Below are positions 46,015-55,986 of a stretch of DNA of 64,000 bases, piece after piece (position 1 is the stretch's first letter; every line of letters starts with the position of its first letter). The DNA lies in NCBI GenBank assembly GCA_963930655.1, contig OZ005603.1, forward strand, positions 23,140,201 through 23,204,200. The letters run 5' to 3'. A program made the translations under genes and the position numbers. The notes beneath the pieces were generated by a model. It saw only the letters and a program-made list of their open reading frames with translations. It ran no database searches and was not told the origin of the DNA. The stretch comes from Myrica gale. Taxonomy: Eukaryota; Streptophyta; Magnoliopsida; Fagales; Myricaceae.

Positions 46015-46115
46015 GTCAGGCCCGGCCAACTTACGAAAAAAAACACATGTAAAAATTTGTTTTGGGCTGAGCAATGGGTGGCAGACGTCCAGGTTCGCTA
46101 CCCCCTACATCCGCC
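46015..46115 (-). mobile_element. hAT terminus fragment
   Basis: In reverse complement this begins TAGTGGCGGATGTAGGGGGT and resembles the left ends of the family A elements at 30594 and 42808. The opposite end and a duplication were not found. It lies in the pseudogene intron, next to exon 1. Confidence 0.45.
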
Positions 46116-46399
46116 ACTACGCTCACTGACAGAATCAAATCGAGAAAGATGAGCGCTTGTTAGTAACTGAACCTGACGTCTACGATTGCAATGTTAGGGA
46201 GCGCTTGAGAGAAAGTAGCTGAGAGCCAGTTATGTAGGAGATACTCTTAGCCATCTGATCTCCGTTCTTCTTCTTTCTTTTCCTTTCGGCTTAATTTATA
46301 GATACCCTCCGTGGTATTGCCTTCAACAGATCAGTCCTTACATAAGTTTTAACAAGGCGCTCTCGAAATTCAATTTTTCAGACATTGGCGCTTTCCTAC

Positions 46400-47684
46400 G
46401 GGTTCGGTTACTAGTACTATGCTAATACTTAGAATGTTGATGGACGACCACGATCAAATGGACAAGATCCAATGGCTGCTAACACGCCACATCAATTAAT
46501 AAACTTGACCTATTTTATAGCGTTGATCCGCTAACTGACCCAATAAAAAAAAACCTCTGTGTCATACTTCTTCTTCGCTGAAACTTCATTCCTTCAATGA
46601 TCCCTTTCTCCCAGCCGTCTCCCCATCGCCCCACAGCTGCCGAGTTTTGATTAAGCATATAACGACACCTCACTTTAAAGTTTTAATCTACCCTATGTCT
46701 ATATATCGGGTCTCTTCTCAATAGCGCTATTGGGTTCAGAACTTGTTGCACCAGAGCCGTCGATTTCATCAATCGGCATGCGAATGCTTCCTTCAGATTC
46801 TGCAGCATTCCGAATATCCATATTGCTTGTTTGACAAGCTTGGAAACTAGCTCTATCCTTCTACTCAAAACAACTGGATTGAACCCTTCAAGAGTTCTTG
46901 TAATTGTGAGCTAAGAAGTTCAAGTGGCAGAACTTTTGGTTTTGAGTCTTCATTTTTTTCTTTTGTTCAGTTCTACAGGGAGGAATGGGAGACTGTTTGT
47001 TTATAAAGACAAAAGTAAAAGGAATTTTAGGAGTAGCTTTCATTTTGCAGAGATGAGGAGAGACGACTAATATTAAGTTTCTTCCGTTTCTGTCATTTCT
47101 ATGCAATTGATACCTGTAATTTTATGATGGCAGCGTGCCTCTAAAACTTGGGCTATGAATAAGATACAAGTTGATAAAAACAAAACACTTTGAAACTTTG
47201 TCAAGAGCATATATATTTAACTTGCTACCAAATCCCTGCTATGTCATAAATTCAAGGTTTTTATGAGTGATGGATCTGTTCTACAAAATGAAGCAGAGTG
47301 TGATGGATTTAAATGCGCTACAGTTAAATTATCCAGACAAAATGAAGTAGAGCAAAACTTTAACCAAACAGCACCAGCATCATCATGGCCTTACCAAAGG
47401 AATTGCTTCAGACTGGGAGACGAACGACTGTGGGGAGATGGCTGGGAGAAAGGGTTCGTTGAAGGGATGGAGTTTCAGCGAAGAAGAAGTGTGGCGCAAA
47501 GGTTTTTTTTTTTTTGCTGGGTCAGTTCACGGGTCACGGGTTAGTTCGCGGGTCAACAATATAAAACGGGTCAAGTTCATTAATTGATGTGACGTGTTAG
47601 CAGCCATTAGATCTTGTCCATTTGAACGTGGTGGTCCATCAGCACCTTTAGTATCAGCATAGTAACCGAACCTGAAAAATGGCA
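46400..47684. mobile_element. Mutator-like element with about 240-bp inverted repeats
   Basis: Left 46400-46640 and right 47410-47684 are inverted copies, sharing GGTTCGGTTACTA, TGGCTGCTAACACG, CTTCTTCTTCGCTGAAACT and CCCTTTCTCCCAGCC. The 9-bp word CTTTCCTAC lies just outside both (46391-46399 and 47685-47693). Outer bases of the two ends differ by about 11 nt, so the exact ends are uncertain. The interior (46680-46900, minus) holds an open run reading MDIRNAAESEGSIRMPIDEI, which looks like a captured gene fragment of unknown family. No transposase. Confidence 0.7.
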
Positions 47685-47854
47685 CTTTCCTACGCCAATA
47701 AAATGGTTCCGAATCATATTGGCTAAATAAGAGAATGCATAGAAAAACAAATTGTAAAAATTAACTAGTTCAAATTTATTCTTAAAAACTGATTTAATGA
47801 AAATAAATGCCAAATCTATTAAGGAGATGTTTGACGACAAAAAAATTTAAGAAT

Positions 47855-48335
47855 TGGTAAACTACAATTAACCCCTTCAAACTATCATCTGATTCTCAAA
47901 TACAACCATAAACTTTAACTCGTTACAACTCACTGATTTAAAATATGCTTCTTGTTGTGATTTCATCCCCAATCTGCTTAAGACGTTATATAGAACGATT
48001 TTTGTCCCACAAAAATGGAAAAAATGTATTCTTCTTACTTGAAAAGACAAATTTGTCCACATCGATTCTAAGCGAGTTATTTTAATAAAGAAAAATTAGT
48101 TAACTACATATTGTTTCTTAGGTCTCCTAGAAGGTTGGCAATGTCTCAGATAGATCCAAATTTGTATAATCAAGTAAGCATAAGGTCATATTCCCTTTAC
48201 GTTGACAAAAATCGTTCAATATAACGGCTACAACAAATTGGGGGATGGAATTGCAACAAGAAGCATACTTTAGGGGTGAGTTGTAAATAATTAAAGTTTG
48301 TGAGGTATTTGAGAATCGAGTGGTAGTTTAAGAGC
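47855..48335. mobile_element. MITE-like inverted-repeat element
   Basis: Left end (47880-47970) and right end (48235-48330) are imperfect complements (gattctcaaatac, aactttaa, tatgcttcttgttg). Related half-elements occur at 59230-59560. Non-coding. Confidence 0.6.
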
Positions 48336-48339
48336 TAAT

Positions 48340-49885
48340 TCCTTGGAGTCAATTAGGTAGTTCGGTATTGTCTCATCAGAAGGTAGCAAATGAAATTCAA
48401 GAAGATATGAAGTGGTTAGACCTAAGGGAGCAAACTCAATGCGAGCCCAAAGAGATGAGATGGCACAATTGATGTGGCAACATACATACAGAGATTGACA
48501 TTGTGCAGGTGGATTTGTGGCCGTTAAGAATTCACGGATGGGAAGATTATGTTTTGCCATTTTGTACGCTTATTTTTTTCGTCATTCTAAACGTTTTTGA
48601 ATTAGTTGATTTAATTGACTATTTTAATTTAGAAAAAATTTGCTGAAAAATAAGCATTTTGTTTATGTTTGGACAATATGATGTTGGCAGAGTTTACCAA
48701 CTGTTTGTGAAGCTTTTGATTTGTGTACTGAATTTTATTTTTTACTATCTATTGCCACTCAAAATTTTTGGCATGTGTGACATAATTATAAAGATGGACG
48801 GCACACCATACATACGATGTGGGGTAGATAGGATGCGACTTTACATGTCAAGGACGAAAAAGAATTTTGGCCATTGCTTTTACCGGTGCCCACATGGGGT
48901 AGGGATTGAATTAATATAAATGATGCTCAATCATCTAGGATAAATAATGAAATAATGTGGTTACATATGTTGTAAGACCGAGCTTTGTTTGGATGGATGA
49001 GTACGATCCATAGGAGCACCCAATTAAGCAATGGGTTTGTCATCGACAAGTCCGGCGTGATGGGTGGCTGAATGGGTGGGTGATATGTTTTGGTTGTTGC
49101 TTCATTGCAGTTGCATGTTTCCTATTGCTGACATTTTATATGCTCGCTGTTGTACTGATTAGTCGCTAGTTCTCATGTGGGTGTTTTATGCTGAGGACGT
49201 GTGCATGCTACCATCAGTGTTATGTCTACTTTATATGATATTGTGGGATATTACTAGCTACTGGTGAGAAAATAATTTGGAAGGTTATTTTCATAAATTT
49301 ATGTTATTATCTTTTTAATGGGTGTTTTTGGAGCGATATTCGGTTAGATGTGAATTGGAAAAAAAATGTGGATTGTACTATTTCCATGACATTGTACTAT
49401 TGCTCATGGAGACTTTAATAAATAAATAAAAGAGAGAGAGAGTGAGAGTATACCCACATTGGTTAAAATGAACACCAGAAAATGACATTGTGATCAGCCT
49501 CTAAGCTATTTCCATGACATTGTTGTCCATCATGTGTGAGAGGCCATATATCTCTAGCCAGACATTTCTAAGCTTATGTAGTAACTAGAGAAATATAATT
49601 ATCCTGTAATTAACAGCAGATTGTTTTTCTATTGAAACCACCATGCACGTTTACATTTAAGAATTTTTAGAAAAGTTTGGTGATGTTTTGAAAATTAAGG
49701 TAGATTAGAATTTTATTGAATTTTGTTAAAAATATAAATAATATGGTATGATAGGGAGAGAAAAATGATTTTGAGGTTTTTTAAAATTATGTTTTAAAAA
49801 TTGTTGTGGACCCCTTATTTGGTGTGAAATTCGAAAAAGTTAAAAATTTTGTGATAAAATTCATGTTTGTATCTAAATTCCTAGA
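48340..49885. other. No gene recognised
   Basis: AT-rich. ORFs at 48291-48560 (minus) and 48659-48919 (plus) have no known motif. A GA run lies at 49431-49446. Confidence 0.45.
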
Positions 49886-49889
49886 TGCT

Positions 49890-50110
49890 ACAAACATGCC
49901 CCGATTTCTCTTTAAGAATATTTTCCAAAATATAGCAAAATTATGACGTACCGAGTTGAAACACATTCATGTTCTCTATAATTACAACATGACGATAAGC
50001 ATTTTGATATGCAGTCACCAATAATAAAGAATATAAATATAATATGAAATTCATATGGCAAGCAAATTAAGGGCGATAATGTAAACTGAGTGTATTCACA
50101 TGTTACGACG
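49890..50110. repeat. Dispersed AT-rich repeat, copy 2
   Basis: Partner of 37194-37400, same orientation, diverged with small indels. Confidence 0.65.
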
Positions 50111-50514
50111 CAAGGAAGGAAAGGACTGGCAGAAGTCAAAGTTTACATGGAGCATGCTTATGACAGGTTGGAATGCCCTTTATTGAACGTGTTTAGTTTT
50201 GGCTTTGACGGCAAATGGGTTCAAATACTTCAGACTTCAGTGCATCAATCGTGATGTGACGACTAAATGCGAAAACGACTTTTTTTCTCTCCGTACACGG
50301 GAGTTTTCTTTTTCTCTCCGTACTTCCGTGTGAAGTATTCCTTCTCGTTCTCCTTGCTGGTCTCCTCAGTTCCTTTGATCATTTTTCTCGTTCTCTGTCT
50401 CGGTTTTATACCTTTTTTCCATATGAATCCTGAATAACCTGAAGTTGAGGCATTGACATCAAAATCCGTGAACTTGATTGGGATCACTTCCATACCATCC
50501 TCCAACTGGACGGC

Positions 50515-50703
50515 ACGCTCTTGGAGTTTACTTTCGTGGGGAAAATCTTTGCTAATAGGTCGTTCAGTCCTAATGTGGTCCAAGCGTCGCTGAAGGCTGC
50601 ATGGACGGCTGTTGATGAGTTTTCTCTTGCGGAAGTGGAGCCAAATGTCTTCCTCTTTCAGTTTCCAAAGGAGGAGGACCGAAAGTTTGTGCTAGATTAT
50701 ACC
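50515..50703 (+). pseudogene. LINE ORF1, N-terminal DUF4283-like part
   Basis: Reads LEFTFVGKIFANRSFSPNVV then LKAAWTAVDEF and NVFLFQFPKEEDRKFVLDYT, the pattern of the nucleic-acid-binding N-terminal domain of plant LINE ORF1. It is cut at the hAT insertion. Its zinc-knuckle half should lie beyond 54553 but is hard to read. Confidence 0.7.
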
Positions 50704-53700
50704 CAGGGGCGGTCTCGGTTCTAAAAAAAAATTCATTATTTTATTAGTATTAGAGTTTGTAAAACAGAATATAAAAAAAATAAAATATAAAAATCAGCCG
50801 TCAGTTCGTTGAATTTGTAAAATAAAGTTTTAAAAATTAATATTTTATAAGATTTATAAAATTAAAAGTTTTAAAAATCTGCAATACTGCAGCCTGCCTG
50901 CAAAGAGATTGCGTACAAGCATTAAGCTGTCTTCTCTCCGGCCCTGGCTTTGAGGGCACCAATTCTGCCTCATAAAGATTTTGAAAAAATACAAGTAAAA
51001 GTGTTAAAGGCCTTAGCGTTGTGGCCTTTGAGCTTGAAGTAGTCGGCTACACCATTGCTCTGGCATATTGTCTCCACAAAGGGCTTCCTTTTTCCGCTTA
51101 TGGGGAGTTAGCATTTCTTTTGATCCAAGGTTTGTTCACCATTTCGTATATTTGCTGTCCATTTAAAGCTTTGAACTGATGTCAGTGCACAACACATACA
51201 AAGTCGTGCTTGTGTGTGTAGTGTACTGTTCTTACTTCATAAATTTGTGTATAGCTATTGATATGCTGGACTGGCCTGTATAATTGGTTCTTCGTAGGTT
51301 TCATATGCCAACTGATATTTGATTCATTTTCTTAAGGTATAAGTTATCTACATGTCAGTGGTTTAGTTGGTTGTGATTTGGAAACAGGACCTGTGCGGTT
51401 TGTGGGTGTGGGTGGGTGGGAAAGCATTGCCCTAAAAAACCATGTTAAGCTTACTTTTTTGGAGAAACGATGTTCGCCAAAAAGAAGAAGAAGATGAAAC
51501 ATAAGGGAAGAATTAGAGATCTCACAATAGTTGAAGAGTTTAGTTGAGATTGAATTTCATGAAGTCTTTTTGTGGACTGGTTGACTTTTTGTTATTTCCC
51601 TTCCAGGGGTATATTACAGGATAGTTGCACCCAATTCCAGTGCGAGATCAATTGTGATGCAAAGTTGAGGAGCATTGTTATTTTGCAAGTGTAAAATTTT
51701 TATTTAATAGTAATTTCATTATTATTCTTACTATAATGATTTTGGTTTGTTATATGTTTAAGGACGTGAACTTGGGATATTGACATATTGGCATATTGGA
51801 TTCTATTCACTAAAGCTAATAGATAAATAATTTTTCAGGTTTCGTAAATAATTTTATATCACATCATGGGCAAGCCAAAAACAATTGATGCATTTTTTAA
51901 GAAAAAATAATGTTGATTCGGGTTCTAAGATGTCTTTCTCGTCTTGTAATCCTCAACCTCTAATTCCTGAGCAAGAGCAACGCGGCCAACACCCTTCTAA
52001 GATTCCAAGGATTCAATCTCAAGAAGTTGACATTGCTACTATAGAACGTGATCCAGGAAAGCGTATTCAGATATGTGAACATCCAGTTAATCAGCAAGAT
52101 GAAATTAGAAGAGCTTATCTTAAGGCGGGTCCATATCAATATATTTCTGCAACCGGTACTGAGTATCCATTCATTGGAGGATTTGGAAAAAATCGTCGAC
52201 GGTTTTCTTCATCTTGGTATAAGCAATTTCCTTGGCTGGAATACTCTCCTATAACTGATGTTGCATATTGTCTCTATTGTTTTCTTATTAATCAAAATCC
52301 AACTGGGCATTTTGGATCTACTGCATTTACTATTGAAGGATTTCGAAATTGAAAGAAAGTAAATGATGACAACAATTGTGTATTTTTAGGTCATATGGGT
52401 AAAGATCCTTGTTTTGTTCATAACAATTCTGTGAAGTGTTGTAACACTTTGATGAATCAAGCACAACATATTGACAAAGTGATGCATGTACAGACTTTAC
52501 AAAAAAAAAAAAGAAAAATCGATTACGATTGAGGACATCAATTTAATGCATTCGGTATTTAACATCTCAAGGATGTGCTCTTAGAGGTCACGATGAAGGT
52601 CTTGAGTCAAGAAATCGTGGCAATTTTATTGAATTGATAAAACTTGTGTCATTGTTTAATGAAGATGTTACTGAGAAAGTGCTAGAAAATGCTCCTGGAA
52701 ATACCAAGTATATTTCACCTACTATTCAAAAAAAGATTCTTCATGTATTGGCAAGTAGGGTGCGAAGTGCAATTTGTGAAGAAATTGGTGATTCAAAATT
52801 TTGTATCATAGTAGATGAAGCTCGGGATGAATCCAAAAGAGAACAAATGACTCTCATTTTAAGATATGTTGATAAAGAAGGTTTTATTATAGAGCGATTT
52901 TTCAGTACTGTGCATGTTAAAGATACCTCTGCCTTGACTCTGAAGAAGGAAATATGTGATGTTCTTGCTTGTCACAATCTCAACATACAAAACATTCGAG
53001 GGCAGAGATATGATGGTGCTAGTAATATGCGTGGTGAGTTTAATGGGTTACAAGCTTTATTTCTTAAAGATTGTCCTTATGCATATTATGTACATTGTAT
53101 GGCTCGTCGACTACAACTAGTATTGGTTGCAACAGCAAGAGATGTAATGCCGGTTTGTGATTATTTTTATGAAACTAAGCTCCATTGTTAATGTTGTTGG
53201 TGCCTCTTGTAAGCGCAATGATGAACTACATGCCAATCAAGTAGCTGAAAATTGCACATTTAATTGTCATTGATGAACTTGAAACCGGAAGAAGGGCAAA
53301 TCAAATTGGTACTTTGAAACGAGCTGGAGATACAAGGTGGAGCTCTCATTTTAATTCTGTGTGTAGCTTGATAAGGATGTTCAATGCAACTTTGAATGTT
53401 CTTCAACACATTGCCCATGAAGAGTCAATTGTTTCTCAACGTTGTGAGGCTAATGCATTATACACTAATATGGTGTCATTTGAGTTTATTTTTATGTTGC
53501 ATTTAATGAAGGAACTCATGGGGATAACTGATACTTTATGTCAAGCATTGCAACAACAATCTCAAGAAATCTTAAATGTTATCCATTTGGTTAAAGCTAC
53601 AAAGACATTGATTCAAAGGTTGAGAGAAGATGGTTGTGATACTTTTTTAGGGGATGTGAAAAAATTCTGTGAAGTACATGATATTGAAGTTCCTGATATG

Positions 53701-54552
53701 AGTGCTCCATACGACAAGTCGAGGTAGGTCTTATACTAAAGGAGATCCTATTACATTTGAGCATCATTATCGAGTTGATATATTTATGGTTGCAATACAT
53801 TCTCAGTTACAATAACTAAATAGTAGGTTTACTGAGAAAGCAATGAAACTTCTTACTCTTAGTTCAGCTTTGGATCCTATGATTGCATATAAATCTTTCA
53901 ATGTTGGGAATATTTGTGATCTTGCAGAAAGATTTTATCCACAGGATTTACTGAGCGAGAAAGGATTCATTTAAGGAGTCAATTGCAACTCTTTATGGTT
54001 GATGTGCCTCAATGTCCCGATTTGATGAATCTGTCAACGATTTCTGAGTTATGACAAAAACTAGTGGAAATGAACAAGTCGAAGATTTATTATTTGATTG
54101 ATAGATTAATTCCTCTTGTGTTAACTCTTCCAATTTCAACAGCTATTACAGAGCGGACTTTTTCAGCTATGAAAATAGTTAAAACGAGACTTCGCAACAA
54201 GATGGAAAATGACTTTCTTACAAATTCCTTGATCATCTACATTGAAAAAGAAATTGCCTCAACTTTTAGTACAGAAATGTTGATAGATGATTTTCAAGAC
54301 AAGAAAACTCGCCGAGTTGCATTGTAATAGGAAAGTTGTGACTTTTTTGTTTTTGTTTTATATATCTATGTTTAAGTTGATAAGATTTTTTTTTTACATA
54401 TTTGTCTTCATTTATAGACAATATTAATATATTGAAAATCTTGTTTGAAACTTTAACTTTCGCATAATATTTAATATTTATTTTTAATAATATTATTTAA
54501 AATAATTTTTATTTCTGCATCCTATATAAAATTTCTGGCTCCGCCGCCCCTG
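50704..54552 (+). mobile_element. hAT element of ZMYM/TTF type inserted in LINE ORF1
   Basis: Ends are CAGGGGCGG (50704) and its complement CCGCCCCTG (ending 54552), with a longer decayed inverted repeat (CAGGGGCGGCGGAGCCAG on the right). The flanks TATACCCA and TGTGCCCA (overlapping the CA/TG ends) match at 6 of 8 bases, a possible decayed duplication. It contains one broken transposase gene on the plus strand. AT-rich flanks (50730-50880, 54350-54520) are its untranslated regions. Confidence 0.8.
51866..54327 (+). pseudogene. hAT transposase, TTF-type zinc finger (ZMYM1-like)
   Basis: ATG at 51866 opens MGKPKTIDAFFKKK and then a stop; the frame shifts and continues through 51885-52352. There, YPFIGGFGKNRRRFSSSWYK and YCLYCFLI mark the TTF zinc-finger. 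A DUF4371 segment spans 52634-53191 (DSKFCIIVDEARDESKREQM, GASNMRGEFNGLQALFLKDC, CMARRLQLVL). AGDTRWSSHF leads the insertion/helical domain (53314-53727). The hAT C-terminal dimerisation motif LPISTAITERTFSAMKIVKT is at 54130-54190. At least six frameshifts or stops. Inactive, but with recognisable full-length architecture. Confidence 0.87.
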
Positions 54553-55749
54553 TGCCCAGAAGCAGTGCAAAGGAGAAGGGGGTTTTAAAAAGGCCTCGGG
54601 TGTGGGTCGTCTAATGCATGCGGATCCTGCTACTATGAGACGAGTTGTTATTGTCCGATGTCTCCCACCTCGAATCCACGATATGGGTGCTCTCCTCCGT
54701 TGGTCAAAGTCTAAAGAACATGGGAATGAATCTCTGGGTTCTTTAATGAAGTGTCAGCTAGCATGGTTCCAGTTCTATGGATTCCATTAAGGTCGCGAGT
54801 AGTATGGAATGGTTGGCCATCAACTCCTCTGATTCTCAACTTATTTTGGCTGGTTCTCTTTCAATGTCTCACCCAGCAGCGATATTGCCATGGTAGCTGG
54901 GATGATCCTTTCGGCAGGTTCTCCCACTCGGATGACGACACCTGGTGAGAGTTTTAATGAGGGTGGTCTGCCCGAGCCCCCTTGTCAAATCAGAATCTGA
55001 CCTGGGCAGCCGCAGAAATTTATTGCTTGAAATGCCGATACAGCTCTCTCATGTTCTTTGATTAATAAAATTTTAACCTTCGACATTTTAATATAATAAA
55101 ATAATTATATTATAATATCTATTCTCTTATCAAATTATTATTTTTTACTTTACAAAATATAAAAAATTCATTCAAATTATCTATCTATTTACTTTTTCAT
55201 TAATTTCAATATTCTAAAATTTTAATATCTCTAAAATTTAAACACTCAAACACAACCTTAGTCCCTAGAGTCGTTAGATGAGAGGTCTTGAAATTTTTTC
55301 TAATTTTGGACAGGCGCTAGTCTTCTCTAGTCCCCCTCCTAGTCAGCTCGAAAGTTTGAAAAAGAAGAAAATGGGATTTAAGGCCTCGTCTCATGCTATA
55401 ACCCAAAGCCCATCCCTCTGAAAAATAAAGGTCGGTTGGCTTGCTCGAGGCCAGTTGATCCTTCATATCTGGGAATGGGTCTTTGATTTCTTCTGCTTTT
55501 AAAGATGTTGAGCTTGGGCTTCCTTGTAGTGTTATAAAAAAAACAGAGGTTGCTGATACCAAGATGTCTCCCTTGTTGGGGCCGAATAAGCCTCTAGAGT
55601 TGAGGCCTAGCTCTCCAGTTCATCCAGCAACTGCTAGATCTTCCTTGGGCCGTAGTAATGAGAAAGGCAAGTGGAAGATGCTCTATAACTGGGAGGATAG
55701 CCCCCGAGAGAAGAAGCTGGACTCCCCTGCAAATTTTTTCATTTGTTAA
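54553..55749 (+). pseudogene. LINE ORF1 remainder, degenerate
   Basis: Continuation of the LINE after the hAT. Frames are heavily broken. The last readable part (55483-55749) is polar and Pro/Ser-rich, in keeping with ORF1 C-termini. An AT-rich insertion (55030-55260) of MITE type, with ...cactcaaacacaacc at its edge, may be separate. Confidence 0.45.
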
Positions 55750-55986
55750 CACTGTAATGCCTACTAATATACTTGATGGCCTGTCTCTTAGGAGGATGAT
55801 GTGGTGCTGGCTTATCTGAAAAACCAAAGGAAGAAGTTGAACGTCAAAAAACACAAAGTGCTGATTGAGATGCAAAAATGAATTGCTGGTTTTACTTCAA
55901 TCGGCCAAATCTGAGTTGGAGATCCAGAATGTTAAAGATCCTAATTAAACTGAGGCTACAGACCTTTCTGCGCCCATCCCAGTGCC

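Larger units (their letters stand above)
44773..46254 (-). pseudogene. Cdc25-like phosphatase / arsenate reductase 2 (ACR2 type), broken
   Basis: A rhodanese-fold enzyme family whose members act as dual-specificity phosphatase and arsenate reductase. Exon 1 is 46173-46254 (ATG at 46254; MAKSISYITGSQLLSLKR, then a one-base deletion before PNIAIVDV). Exon 2 is 45016-45154 ([20 protein letters not shown] to the active-site loop). Exon 3 starts at 44922 ([42 protein letters not shown]). The catalytic loop HCALSQ-VR is ruined: His is Leu, Ala is Val, and Gln is TAG at 45016-45018. The acceptor before VRGP is GG where AG is expected. The Trp after FNG is Cys. A hAT interrupts the C-terminus at 44772, and remaining target sequence (42784-42807) abuts a second hAT. 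Clearly non-functional. Confidence 0.88.

Noticed and set aside
50263-50583. 106-codon minus-strand ORF
   Set aside because: Overlaps the LINE leader and ORF1 start antisense; Lys/Glu-rich from a CT-rich leader.
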